Numbered from the stretch's first letter, positions 1 to 8,707 are shown. The stretch is DNA of 52,921 nt from Bacillota bacterium (GCA_023444095.1 JAEZRP010000044.1:1-52921), one strand, 5' to 3'. Made by a program: numbers and translations. Notes: generated from the letters alone by a model not told the origin.

Positions 1-115
1 AGTTCCGCTTCGTCGAGGCGTTTACTCTCTCAGAAATCTGACTGTTCTTTCTGTTTCCTTTTTCTCTGTATCGTTTTCAAGGATCGCGCCCCGCTCTCTC
101 GCGGCGACAGGTGTT

Positions 116-144
116 AGTATATCACGCCATATCCGTCCTGTCAA
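116..144 (-). promoter_or_regulatory. Consensus sigma-A promoter facing left, probably of an rRNA operon
   Basis: On the minus strand TTGACA (139-144) and TATACT (116-121) are exactly 17 bases apart. Transcription would run out of the left edge. The transcribed leader holds a CCTTGAAAAC box (about 74-83), a type of sequence often found just before rRNA genes in Firmicutes. No protein gene fits here. The promoter is seen directly; that it serves an rRNA operon is inferred. Confidence 0.6.
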
Positions 145-317
145 CCCCCTTTTTTTCATTTTTCGCATCTTTATTCGCGGGGGTTGGTGGGGCGCAAATC
201 GCTGCTTATTATAATCTACCACGCGCGCGGCGTTTCTAAACATCCGTTTTGCCAGAAACGCGAAATTTCGTTCTCGTATCGGCACATGCGCACATATAAT
301 CAGCCGGAGGTGGGCGC

Positions 318-1445
318 GTGAAGCGGTTTCTGGCCATCCTGCTGCTCGTCGCGGCGGTCGTCCTCGGCGTGCGCGCGCTCGACGGGCTTCCGGCGGACAA
401 CGCCCCCGCGGTGCGGAAGAAGTACGACACCTGGGCCGGTGTTTTGCGCGTGTGGGTGGTGGAGGATTGGCAGGTCGGCACGGGCTCCCTCGAGCGCTGG
501 CTTAATGCGTGCGCCGCCGCGTTCGAAAAGTCGTGCGACGGCGTGTATGTAAACGTGCAGCCCGTGCCCGCGGACGCCGTGCGGCGCTTCCTCACGACAG
601 GGGTCAATCCGCCCGATATGATCGTCTATCCACCGGGGCTGCTCGAGTCGGCGGACGGTCTGCGCGCGCTTTCCGTCACCGCTGATTTCAAACCGGGCCT
701 CGAGGAGGTCGGACTCTATGAAGACGCGCGCTACGCGGCAGCCGTGCTCACTGACGCGCACGTATGGATCTACGATCCCGGAAGGCTAAAGTCCCTGCCT
801 GCCGACATGGCGGAGGTCGCCGCCGCCTGCCGGGAGGCAGACCTCCCCGCGCTTGTCTGTCTGAATTCCGGCCTCAGGCCCGCCGAAGGAACGGCGCGCG
901 TGCTGCCGGGCGTGGACATCGGGCTGCCGGGCGGCCCGACCGCGACGCCGGAGCCCGTCGGAACCGTCGCGTGCCGGGTCGGCGCGGATTTCCTCGTTTC
1001 GGACGCGGAGTACGATCTCTTCGCGGCGGGAGACGTGGACGCGTTCGTCGGCGATCTTTCAGACCTCCTGCGCGTCTCCCTGCGCTCCGACTGGGCGGCT
1101 TCCGTCACGGGTGCCGCGGCCTGGACGGACGACATGGCGCTGATCTCCCTCGTTGCGCGCGGCGGCGATCGCGCGGACGAGCGGGCCGCGCTCTGCGAGG
1201 CGTATGTGAACACCCTGCTCTCGGACGGTCAGGCGCTCGCAGCAAAGGCCGGAGCGCTGCCCGTCGCGCGCGGCGCGAACGCATACGCGGGCGATCTCGC
1301 CCTCGCGCCCATCGAAGCCGCCCTCGAAAATCTGCGGCACGTGTGCGCCCCCGCCTTCGGAGCCCGAGATTTCGCCGCACCGGGCCGCGCCTACGCGTCT
1401 GGCACGATCACGGCGAACGAAGGGGTGGAAAAACTACGAGAGTAG
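318..1445 (+). CDS. Extracellular solute-binding protein (ABC-type, family 1-like)
   Basis: A 375-residue exported protein. An N-terminal hydrophobic segment (residues about 4-21, MKRFLAILLLVAAVVLGVRA) is followed by a GVLRVWV strand typical of type-2 periplasmic binding proteins of sugar-type ABC transporters. I see no lipobox cysteine, so it may be anchored by the uncleaved segment. The start is GTG at 318, behind CGGAGGTG; a TATAAT lies at 295-300, very close to that site. No permease or ATPase gene adjoins it, so the ligand is unknown and it may serve a distant transporter or act as a sensor. The fold call is fairly safe; the substrate cannot be stated. Confidence 0.65.
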   Translation: MKRFLAILLLVAAVVLGVRALDGLPADNAPAVRKKYDTWAGVLRVWVVEDWQVGTGSLERWLNACAAAFEKSCDGVYVNVQPVPADAVRRFLTTGVNPPDMIVYPPGLLESADGLRALSVTADFKPGLEEVGLYEDARYAAAVLTDAHVWIYDPGRLKSLPADMAEVAAACREADLPALVCLNSGLRPAEGTARVLPGVDIGLPGGPTATPEPVGTVACRVGADFLVSDAEYDLFAAGDVDAFVGDLSDLLRVSLRSDWAASVTGAAAWTDDMALISLVARGGDRADERAALCEAYVNTLLSDGQALAAKAGALPVARGANAYAGDLALAPIEAALENLRHVCAPAFGARDFAAPGRAYASGTITANEGVEKLRE

Positions 1446-1456
1446 CGCCGAACCGG

Positions 1457-2353
1457 TCACTCCGGCACGATGTCCACGATCACGAGTTCGGGCGGATTGA
1501 ACACGCGGGGAAGGCCCCAGTTCTGGAGCCCCCGGCTCACGATCATGGTCGAATTGCCGAGGTCATAGCGCCCACCCGCGTAACGGGGAAACCAGCCCTG
1601 ATTGGGCGCGAAGAGGCCGTTCAGGAGGAGGGGAATGCGGACCTGCCCACCGTGCGCGTGGCCCGCGAGGACGAGATCGAAGCCAGCGTCCCGATAGAGG
1701 GCCGCGCGCTCGGGTCGGTGCGAGAGGAGGACGGTATAGAGATCGTCTCCCGGCGCGCAGGCCGCGAGCTGGGCACTCCACGCGGCGGGCGCCAGCCCAT
1801 CCGGATCGTCTACCCCCGAGAGCCGCAGGGTTTGGCCCGCGACCGCGACGAGCACGCTCTCGCCGCGCAGCACCGTCGCGCCGCTTTCGCGCACCATCTC
1901 CACGATCTCCTCGGCTCGGCCCGTCCAGAACTCGTGGTTGCCCGTGACAGAATAGCAGGGATACGCCCGCCCAATGGCCTCGAGCAACGCGCGGGTGTTT
2001 TCGTTGCGGACTCCGCTGTCGTCGAGGTCGCCCGGGATTACGACGATGTCCGGTTGCGCCGCGGCGAGCGCGTCCGTCAGTTCCGCGCCGTAGGACGAGT
2101 TATGGAAGTCCGCGAGCACCGCGATCCGCACGCGCGCCGTCACCGCGCTCGTTTCGACCTCGTACGTCCGGACAACCAGCCGATTCCAGAACGCCCACTC
2201 CGTCAGCGCAACGAAGATTGCGAGAAAGACACCCAGCACGGCAAGGGTCTTCAGCCACATTTTTACCATCGGCGAGCCTCGGCGCGCGCGGCGTACCGCG
2301 CCGCCGGAAGCGGTTTTTCGAGGTCCGGCACGCGTCTCCATTTCCCGCAGCAT
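1457..2353 (-). CDS. Membrane-anchored metallophosphoesterase (YkuE/YaeI type)
   Basis: A calcineurin-like phosphoesterase of up to 298 residues. It has the ordered metal-binding blocks: an early D-x-H (ADFHNS), GDLDD, GNHEFW and GHAHGGQ. An N-terminal membrane segment (about residues 34-48 of the long form) anchors it, with the catalytic domain presumably outside. Related proteins hydrolyse phosphodiester bonds in lipid or nucleotide substrates; the substrate here is not known. The start at 2353 has GGGGGAG four bases upstream, 12 bases beyond the stop of the radical SAM gene, so the two look co-transcribed. A second possible start (ATG at 2269) just before the membrane segment would give 270 residues. 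Confidence 0.85.
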   Translation of the reverse strand: MLREMETRAGPRKTASGGAVRRARRGSPMVKMWLKTLAVLGVFLAIFVALTEWAFWNRLVVRTYEVETSAVTARVRIAVLADFHNSSYGAELTDALAAAQPDIVVIPGDLDDSGVRNENTRALLEAIGRAYPCYSVTGNHEFWTGRAEEIVEMVRESGATVLRGESVLVAVAGQTLRLSGVDDPDGLAPAAWSAQLAACAPGDDLYTVLLSHRPERAALYRDAGFDLVLAGHAHGGQVRIPLLLNGLFAPNQGWFPRYAGGRYDLGNSTMIVSRGLQNWGLPRVFNPPELVIVDIVPE

Positions 2354-2365
2354 CCGTCTCCCCCG

Positions 2366-3568
2366 TCAACAGCACTTGTCCCCAAGCGCCCATTTGAGAA
2401 TGTCCCGCTCGACGCACACGTTTAATCCGCACCCGCCCGCCGGGTACAGGTCATATTTTACATAAAGCTCGCCCAGCATCTCCTTGACCGCACGGAAAAA
2501 GTCGAGCTCCGGCGGCTTCACGCTGCCGAGTACCGGCTTCCCGAACGGCATCCACACCGACGCAGACGGGATAATCCCCCGCTCGGCGAGAAACATCGCC
2601 CCCTGCCGCAGGGATTCGAGCGGTTCGAGCCCCACGATGAAGTTCGAGAACGCCTTTCCTGGGCCGTGCTTCCCGGCAATATGGACGAGCGCGTCGATAT
2701 GCCGCGCCTTGGTGGTGAACTCCCGCTTGCCGGGCGTGATCCGCGCCGCGCGGTCGTCGTCCCACACCTCGAGGCTGCACGCGATCCGGCTTGCGCCCAG
2801 CTCAAAGTAGCGGTCGATGACGGCATGATCGTCCGGCGGCGTGATGTACAGGAGGATTTCGCCCGTCAGCCGCGCGCGATCGAGGACCTCGAGGATGGCG
2901 GTGACGTATCCCGCCTCGGCGTCCGCGCGGAACGTCGATCCGCCTGTGATCTGCACGCTGTTGACGCCGCAGGATTGGACGGCGTAATCCACGATCTCGG
3001 CGACGTCCGCGGGCGTCGGGACGGGCGGCATGGGCTTTCCGCGCTTCGCAAGCGCCTCGTACTGACCGCCCGAGAAGCAGAACTGGCATGGCTTGCCCGC
3101 CGCGGCGTACTCGCACGGCCACAGGCATTGGAACGCCACCCAATCGCAGCCCTGCAGAACCGCGTTCCCGAGAAACGGCAACCCGGACCGGGTCTTCCGC
3201 TTAAAAAACTCCGTGCCCGGCAGAAACGTGACGGGACAAATTTCCGCGTCCTGATACGTCAAAACGGGCTCACCGTCCGAGAGGACGAGCCGGAAGTCCG
3301 TACGCATATCCGCCATATATTTAAACAGCTTCAGGTTGTCCCAAGAGAACATCGAGGAAAGCGTCGAAAGGTGCATGCCCAGGTCGGTCGCCATGACGAT
3401 GGTGCCATCCGGGAGCTTGAAGCAGTTGCAGGTGAGCGCGTTCGGGCTGAGCCGATGCGTGCCGGCAAATTTTTTGTAGACGCACCGGTCGATCGTCAGT
3501 CCACGGCTTACCACAAGGCACTTCAGCTCCACCGCGTCGATCTCGCGCCCATCCCATATGTATTTCAT
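2366..3568 (-). CDS. Radical SAM protein with an unusual cysteine pattern
   Basis: A 400-residue protein. I chose ATG 3568 because GGAGGGAGG lies seven bases upstream and a TATAAT (3588-3593, minus strand) lies before that; the reading frame stays open further upstream, but that stretch would precede the transcript. Cysteines at about 148, 152, 161 and 164 (spacing x3, x8, x2) are followed by FSGGQ and later VQITGGSTF, which resembles the GGE/SAM-binding strand of radical SAM barrels. The canonical CX3CX2C is absent; the likely cluster ligands are 152, 161 and 164. A C-terminal CGLNVC segment may bind another metal. Members of this superfamily use an iron-sulfur cluster to cleave SAM; the substrate is unknown. 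It leads a short operon with the phosphoesterase. Confidence 0.7.
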   Translation of the reverse strand: MKYIWDGREIDAVELKCLVVSRGLTIDRCVYKKFAGTHRLSPNALTCNCFKLPDGTIVMATDLGMHLSTLSSMFSWDNLKLFKYMADMRTDFRLVLSDGEPVLTYQDAEICPVTFLPGTEFFKRKTRSGLPFLGNAVLQGCDWVAFQCLWPCEYAAAGKPCQFCFSGGQYEALAKRGKPMPPVPTPADVAEIVDYAVQSCGVNSVQITGGSTFRADAEAGYVTAILEVLDRARLTGEILLYITPPDDHAVIDRYFELGASRIACSLEVWDDDRAARITPGKREFTTKARHIDALVHIAGKHGPGKAFSNFIVGLEPLESLRQGAMFLAERGIIPSASVWMPFGKPVLGSVKPPELDFFRAVKEMLGELYVKYDLYPAGGCGLNVCVERDILKWALGDKCC

Positions 3569-3857
3569 CCGCATTCCTCCCTCCGTCATTATAACACGCC
3601 CGAGAGGAAGAAAAAACGCACGATATTGCCCGAATGTCAGGAATTTGTTGAGATGTCCGCGTGAGGACCCCCCGGTGTTTTCAGCAGATCGCTGCCCGAC
3701 GAGCGAAAACATCGCCGGGACGTCCCCGAGCCGCGGCGAAAGGGAACCGATCCGGCAAATGAATTCTGAGAGCGTTCTGCCCTCCATCCATTCGATGGCG
3801 GCGCACACGCCCAGAAGCGCCTCCGCGCACGGTCGAGTGCCCAACGCGCGAACAGCC

Positions 3858-4505
3858 TCATTCGCCCTTCCGACACAGGCAGGTGAGCACCACGCCGTCC
3901 TCCGGCGCGTAGATCGCACCCCGCCCATGCGAAAGAACCTCGAAGCCCGCATCCTCCGCGCGGCGCGCGAGGTCGTCCGGCCCAAACGTCTCCCACCAGA
4001 TTTTCCTGTCTATATATGGAAAAAAGCGGTTGCCGTCGAGGCAGTGCGGGTAATGCTCCGCGAGGTACGCCCGGTCATGGCCGGAGAAGCTCAGATGCCC
4101 GCCCGGCGCGAGCACGCGCGCGCACTCCGCGAGGAAATTCGTCTTCGCCGCGTCCCCGTAGAGAAGCCCGAACGTCTGCGCCCATAGCACGGCAACGTTG
4201 AACGAAGCGTTCTCAAACGGGAACCTTACACCGTCAAAGTGGACAAACGAGATCCCGACGCCCAGTTCCGCCGCGCGCCGCTTCGCGCCCGCGATCACCT
4301 TTTCCGAGATGTCGGCGCCCGTCACCCGAAAGCCCAGCGCGTCAAGCGCGAACGCCTCTCGGCCCATGCCGCAGCCCATGTCCAGGACGCGCGCCCCCGC
4401 AGAGAACGCGCGCACGGCCTCCGCCTCCCAGATCTTGACCCGTCCCTCGCACGGCATGTCCGCGAGATGATTCTCGTCCTCGTACCAGCTCCGTACGACA
4501 TCCAT
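3858..4505 (-). CDS. Class I SAM-dependent methyltransferase
   Basis: A 215-residue protein starting at ATG 4505, five bases after the previous stop and behind GGTGAG. Motif I is VLDMGCGMGREAFALDALG, followed by the acidic end of strand two (VTGADIS) and motif IV region NVAVLWAQTFG, which together define a Rossmann-fold methyltransferase of the Methyltransf_11/25 type. Downstream it has LAPGGHLSFSGHDR, the usual post-motif loop. It is the last gene of a leftward cluster with the MazG-like and DUF4180 genes. The substrate is not evident; small-molecule methylation is the usual guess for this length. Confidence 0.85.
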   Translation of the reverse strand: MDVVRSWYEDENHLADMPCEGRVKIWEAEAVRAFSAGARVLDMGCGMGREAFALDALGFRVTGADISEKVIAGAKRRAAELGVGISFVHFDGVRFPFENASFNVAVLWAQTFGLLYGDAAKTNFLAECARVLAPGGHLSFSGHDRAYLAEHYPHCLDGNRFFPYIDRKIWWETFGPDDLARRAEDAGFEVLSHGRGAIYAPEDGVVLTCLCRKGE

Positions 4506-4509
4506 GGTC

Positions 4510-4821
4510 TCACCGCCCCGACGCAATTTCGCCGCGCGCGCGGAACCGCGCCTCGTATTTCGCGAGCGCGCCGGAAAGCGCGCACGAAGCGTCCAGCCCG
4601 AGCGCGCTCGAGAGGTTCAAGAGCGCGAAAAGACTGTCCCCCAGCTCCTCGAGGAGGCCGCTTTCCGGCAGAGGCGGATGCGCGCCATAGCCCGTGGCCT
4701 TCAGAATCTCCTTCGCGAGCTCGCCCAGCTCCGACGCCGCGTCGAGCGCACGCACTGCCGGATCATTCGAAAGGCCGTAGCGCGCCGCCGCCGCTCGCAC
4801 CTTTTCCTGCATATCCCTCAC
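4510..4821 (-). CDS. MazG-like nucleotide pyrophosphohydrolase
   Basis: A 103-residue all-alpha protein. The metal-binding helices read ELGELAKEILK and LLEELGDSLFALLN, matching the ExxE...ExxD pattern of MazG-type NTP pyrophosphatases, which hydrolyse (d)NTPs to monophosphates and house-clean the nucleotide pool. GTG at 4821 overlaps the previous stop by four bases (GTGA), which suggests translational coupling; ATG at 4812 is an alternative. Its length equals that of single-domain MazG proteins. Confidence 0.82.
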   Translation of the reverse strand: MRDMQEKVRAAAARYGLSNDPAVRALDAASELGELAKEILKATGYGAHPPLPESGLLEELGDSLFALLNLSSALGLDASCALSGALAKYEARFRARGEIASGR

Positions 4822-5171
4822 GCCTCTGACAGCCTTTCCACCGCCTCGTCCTCCGTGGGGACGAAGAAGATATCGCGTCCGGCGTTCGACTCCCGCATGA
4901 AGTCCCGAAGCGGCCCGCTTTGGTAGATTGAAAAATCGCCGAAGAGCGCGAGCTTTACGTGGTAGTTGACGAACTTCTGCAAAACCTCTCCCGCGAGCCC
5001 CGTCGCGAGCCGGAAAAAGGCGGGCGCGACCGATTCGCGCGGCGCGGCGATCCGTGCGGCCCCGTGCACATATCCGATGGTCGCGATCAGATCAAGCGTC
5101 GACGCCGCATCCGCAAACAGGTTTTCCCCGCCGTCGATCACCGCCACGCTCCCTCGCATCCTGACTTCCAT
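4818..5171 (-). CDS. DUF4180 protein
   Basis: A 117-residue cytosolic protein recognised by the conserved blocks LATGLAGEVLQKFVNY, LALFGDF and RDFMRESN, characteristic of DUF4180. Function in this family is unknown. The start is ATG 5171, behind GAGGTG with a six-base spacer. It heads the three-gene leftward cluster (DUF4180, MazG-like, methyltransferase), tightly overlapped. A TTAAAAT box just upstream lies next to the terminator of the preceding gene, so the cluster may have its own promoter. Confidence 0.85.
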   Translation of the reverse strand: MEVRMRGSVAVIDGGENLFADAASTLDLIATIGYVHGAARIAAPRESVAPAFFRLATGLAGEVLQKFVNYHVKLALFGDFSIYQSGPLRDFMRESNAGRDIFFVPTEDEAVERLSEA

Positions 5172-5200
5172 TTGAATCACCTCGTCTCCCCATTTTAACA

Positions 5201-5231
5201 TAAAAAAACCGGAGGAACAAGCGTTCCCCCG
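5201..5231 (-). terminator. Intrinsic terminator of the glycerol-1-phosphate dehydrogenase gene
   Basis: Minus strand: a ten-pair stem with one mismatch (CCGGGGGAAC / GTTCCTCCGG), loop GCTT, then seven T residues. Confidence 0.9.
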
Positions 5232-5244
5232 GAAAACGGACTTT

Positions 5245-6603
5245 CTACAATGTCTTCAACCAGCGCGCGATCTCGTCCATATACCCGAGATCCCACAGGA
5301 GCGTGCAGGAGAGGTACTTGTCGCGAATGTCGCGCGCGCACACGAAGGCGTCCGAGACGTCGGCGGGCGTAAGGCCGATGTCGGCGGGATGGAGCGGCAT
5401 TCCCGTTTCGGCCATGACGGATTCGACCCACGCGGAATCCGGCAGCTCCTCGCGAATGATCCGCTGGATGGCGTCCCAGTTCTCGATGATTTTCTCGAGC
5501 CGCGCCCCGTGCTTTTTCGGGTCGTTCTTTCCGGTCTTTTTCTCAATGGCGACGATGGAGGGCGCGGTCTCGCCGAACACGCGCTCCACGTTTTTCTCCC
5601 ACGCAGCGGCATCGAACGATGCGACATACCGGAGCGCCATCTCGCGGTCGGGCTTGATCTCCCGGATACGGTCGTAGATTTTGAACGTCAGAAGCGTCCC
5701 GATGCCCACCTGAATGCCGTGGAGGTCGGCGTGCTTTCCGTTCGCGAGCGCGCGCATCTCCCAGACGTGGGAGAAGTAGTGCTCGAGCCCGGACGCGGGG
5801 CGCGAAACCTCGGCATAGCTCATGGCCATGCCCGCCAAGACCAACCCTTCGACGATGGAGCCGATGGCCTCCGGATCGCGCGTGCTGATGCCGGGCGCGG
5901 CTGCCATGATCTTTTTGAGGGACGCCCTCATCATCTCCGCGACCGCCTCGCAGTAGTACTCGCCGGTCACGAGATTGGAAATCCGCCACTCGCAGACGGA
6001 GATGTATTTCGCGACCATGTCGCCGAGCCCCGCCCAGAGCATGCGCACGGGGGCCTTCGCCATGATCTCCGTGTCGCATAGAATGAGCGCCGGGCACTTG
6101 TTGTAGATGGTCGACTTGACGTTGTTTACTTCCATGGACGACGAGTTCGAGGCATAGCCGTCCATCGAGGGCGCGGTGCCCACGACGCCGGTCTTGCGCT
6201 TTGAGGAAAGGCCCATCATCTTCGTGAGGTCGTTGACCACGCCCGAGCCGACCGCGAGCAGGAAGTCACACGCGGGATCGAAGTTCATGGCGATGGAGCC
6301 CAGCTCGAACTCCGCCGGGGTCAGCTTTTCGCCGTGCTGCGGGATGACGTGAAGCGAATGGGGAATCCCGTTCTCCTTGAGAATCCCAACGACCCGCTTG
6401 CCGGCAGCCTCGTAGGTATTCGGATCGCAGATCACCATGGGACGCGTTGCGCCGACGCTCGCGAGACCCTCCGGCAGCGCGGCAATCGCGCCCTGCCCGA
6501 TTCGCAGAAATTCCAGATCGGTGGCGTGCCGCTTCCCGCATGCGCAGTCATACCCGCCCTTTTTCGTCAGCTCGTCAAAGGACATATTGGCAAAATCCAG
6601 CAT
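5245..6603 (-). CDS. egsA: sn-glycerol-1-phosphate dehydrogenase
   Basis: A 452-residue enzyme of the iron-containing/DHQ-synthase-like dehydrogenase superfamily. The motifs LAVGSGVVNDLTK, GTAPSMDGYASNSSS, the long C-terminal helical domain and the His-bearing GLEHYFSHVWEM match bacterial AraM/EgsA, which reduces dihydroxyacetone phosphate to glycerol-1-phosphate using a bound divalent metal and NAD(P)H. In Bacillus this feeds heptaprenylglyceryl phosphate synthesis; in some other bacteria it is linked to arabinose use. Here no araBAD or pcrB gene is adjacent. ATG 6603 follows GGGGAGGAAACAG. It ends with its own terminator. Confidence 0.88.
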   Translation of the reverse strand: MLDFANMSFDELTKKGGYDCACGKRHATDLEFLRIGQGAIAALPEGLASVGATRPMVICDPNTYEAAGKRVVGILKENGIPHSLHVIPQHGEKLTPAEFELGSIAMNFDPACDFLLAVGSGVVNDLTKMMGLSSKRKTGVVGTAPSMDGYASNSSSMEVNNVKSTIYNKCPALILCDTEIMAKAPVRMLWAGLGDMVAKYISVCEWRISNLVTGEYYCEAVAEMMRASLKKIMAAAPGISTRDPEAIGSIVEGLVLAGMAMSYAEVSRPASGLEHYFSHVWEMRALANGKHADLHGIQVGIGTLLTFKIYDRIREIKPDREMALRYVASFDAAAWEKNVERVFGETAPSIVAIEKKTGKNDPKKHGARLEKIIENWDAIQRIIREELPDSAWVESVMAETGMPLHPADIGLTPADVSDAFVCARDIRDKYLSCTLLWDLGYMDEIARWLKTL

Positions 6604-6675
6604 CTGTTTCCTCCCCTCGGTCGCGCGGGGCTTGCGCCCCCGCGCGATCCGACGACGAAATAATCATGATCCCAA

Positions 6676-6729
6676 GGGATTCCAAAGGGACAATGTCCCT
6701 TGGAGGTCGGCTTGCCAAGGGCAAGCCAA
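6676..6729 (+). repeat. Solo copy of the intergenic repeat (forward half)
   Basis: The block starts GGGATTCCAAAGGGACAATG, continues into CCCTTGGAGG and then a GGCTTGCC/GGCAAGCC hairpin. It matches the forward arms at 11473, 21954 and 24798. It lies between the stop of alaS and the start of egsA. No partner arm is seen. Confidence 0.75.
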
Positions 6730-6745
6730 GTCGCGTAGCGACCCG

Positions 6746-8692
6746 TCACTTGCCGATGACCGCCTTGATGCGCCGCACGCCCGCCGAGGAGGATTCCTCC
6801 TTGAGGATCTTGAACGACTTGAGATCGCCTGTGTTCGAAGCGTGAGGGCCGCCGCAGATCTCCCTGGAGAACGGGCCCATCGTATAGACCTTGACGCGCT
6901 CGCCATACTTGGACTCGAAAAGGCCGATGGCGCCGTGGTCCTTTGCCTCGGCGACGGTCATTTCCTCGCAAACGATGGGCGACCCGGCGTCGATGTAGGT
7001 GTTGACGAGCCGCTCGACTTCGGCGACCTCCTCGGGGGTCATCTTCCGGCCGAAGGAGAAGTCGAAGCGCAGCCGCTCGGCGGTGATGTTCGAGCCCTTC
7101 TGCGCGACCTCGTCTCCGAGAACCTTTCGGAGCGCGGCGTGCAGGAGGTGCGTCGCGGTGTGGAGCTTGGTCGTCTCCTCCGAGTGATCGAGGAGCCCGC
7201 CCTTGAAGCGCTGCTCCGCGCCCGCCTGCGAGGTCGCCTGATGCTGCCTGAAGCGCTCGTCAAAGCCCGCGAGGTCGACCTTGAGGCCCTTTTCGGCGGC
7301 CATTTCGGAGGTGATCTCAATGGGGAAGCCGTAGGTGTCATAGAGTTTAAACGCGCTGCGGCCGTCGATGGTGTCGAGCTTTGATAGGGCCTCGTCGATC
7401 ATTCGAGCGCTCGCGGTGCCGTCCTGGAGCGCGGCGATGATGGGCTGCAGCTCGGGCGTCGGCCGGAGGGTTTTCGCCGCCTCGGGAGTGAGGTTCGCCT
7501 TCACGGCCTCGAGCGCCTCGCGCGTTCTGGCCATGTTCGAGACGACCTTCTCGAACTCGCCCTCGCCTTTCCTGAGCGTCTTCTGGAACCGATCCTCCTC
7601 GAGGCGCAGTTGCTCGACGATGTGTTCTCCATTTCTGCGCAGCTCGGGATAGACGACGCCGTACTGGTCGATGATCACGGCAGCGATCTCGCAGGTGAAG
7701 CCCTCGGGCATGCCAAGCTTCAGCGCATGGCGCACCGCGCGACGGATCAGCCGACGAAGAACGTAGCCTTGGTCGACGTTCGAGGGCGTGACGCCACGGT
7801 CGTCGCCGATGATGAAGGTGGCGGTTCGCATGTGATCGGCGATCACGCGGAAGGACTTGGTGAACTCGTCGTTCGCCGCGTATTTTTTGCCCGACAGCTC
7901 CTCGATCTTCGCGACGATGCGGGAGAAGACGGATGTGTCGTAGACGGACTTCACGCCCATGAGCACGCAGAAGGTGCGCTCGAGGCCCATGCCCGTGTCG
8001 ACATTCCTCTGCTTGAGGGGCACGAACGTGCCATCCGGCTGCTTGTCGTACTGCATGAACACGTCGTTCCAGATCTCGAGGTAGCGCCCGCAGGAGCAGG
8101 CGGGGGAGCAGTCCGGGCCACAGGGCTCCTGATCCGTGATGATGAACATCTCGGTGTCCGGGCCGCACGGGCCGGTGAGCCCCGCGGGCCCCCACCAGTT
8201 GTTCTCCTTGGGCAGATAGAAGATCTTGTCCTCCCGCACGCCCGCGTCCTTCCAGTAGCCCGCCGCTTCGTCGTCGCGCGGGGCATCCTCATCGCCCGCG
8301 AACACCGAGAAGGCCAGCTTCTCGGGATCGAGGCCAAGGTACTCCGGCGCGGTCAGGAACTCCCACGACCAGGCGATCGCGTCCTTTTTGAAGTAGTCGC
8401 CGAGCGACCAGTTGCCGAGCATCTCGAAAAACGTCAGGTGGCTTGCGTCCCCCACGTCGTCGATGTCGCCGGTGCGAATGCACTTCTGGACGTCCGTGAG
8501 CCTTTTGCCCATAGGGTGTTTCTGGCCCTGCAGGTACGGAACCAGCGGGTGCATGCCCGCGGTGGTGAAAAGGACCGTCGGGTCGTTCTCGGGGATGAGC
8601 GACGCGCTCGGGATGCGTGCGTGGCCCTTCGCCTGGAAGAAGCTCAGGAACAGCGACCTCAGGTCGTCCGCCGTCTTGATGTTGGGATTCAT
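6746..8692 (-). CDS. alaS: Alanyl-tRNA synthetase, short form
   Basis: A 648-residue enzyme that charges tRNA-Ala. I see the class II catalytic core with N-terminal LFLSFFQAKGHARIPSAS and FTTAGMHPLVPYLQG, the tRNA-recognition region, and the editing domain with its zinc motifs HTATHLLH and CGGPHAS. The protein stops straight after the editing domain; the usual C-terminal DHHA1/C-Ala domain (full-length enzymes are about 870-880 residues) is missing. No remnant of that domain follows; a repeat does. ATG 8692 with GCGGAGG eight bases upstream is the start. Expression is governed by a T-box leader. Confidence 0.92.
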   Translation of the reverse strand: MNPNIKTADDLRSLFLSFFQAKGHARIPSASLIPENDPTVLFTTAGMHPLVPYLQGQKHPMGKRLTDVQKCIRTGDIDDVGDASHLTFFEMLGNWSLGDYFKKDAIAWSWEFLTAPEYLGLDPEKLAFSVFAGDEDAPRDDEAAGYWKDAGVREDKIFYLPKENNWWGPAGLTGPCGPDTEMFIITDQEPCGPDCSPACSCGRYLEIWNDVFMQYDKQPDGTFVPLKQRNVDTGMGLERTFCVLMGVKSVYDTSVFSRIVAKIEELSGKKYAANDEFTKSFRVIADHMRTATFIIGDDRGVTPSNVDQGYVLRRLIRRAVRHALKLGMPEGFTCEIAAVIIDQYGVVYPELRRNGEHIVEQLRLEEDRFQKTLRKGEGEFEKVVSNMARTREALEAVKANLTPEAAKTLRPTPELQPIIAALQDGTASARMIDEALSKLDTIDGRSAFKLYDTYGFPIEITSEMAAEKGLKVDLAGFDERFRQHQATSQAGAEQRFKGGLLDHSEETTKLHTATHLLHAALRKVLGDEVAQKGSNITAERLRFDFSFGRKMTPEEVAEVERLVNTYIDAGSPIVCEEMTVAEAKDHGAIGLFESKYGERVKVYTMGPFSREICGGPHASNTGDLKSFKILKEESSSAGVRRIKAVIGK

Positions 8693-8707
8693 GGGATTAC
8701 CTCCGCT

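Noticed and set aside
22..285. 87-residue open frame on the minus strand at the left edge
   Set aside because: It overlaps the rRNA-type promoter and leader, has no ribosome binding site and its composition is not protein-like.
764..2425. 553-residue plus-strand frame
   Set aside because: A shadow of the solute-binding and phosphoesterase genes; Arg-rich composition typical of the wrong frame in GC-rich DNA.
2666..4187. Long plus-strand frames opposite the radical SAM and methyltransferase genes
   Set aside because: Antisense shadows without ribosome binding sites.
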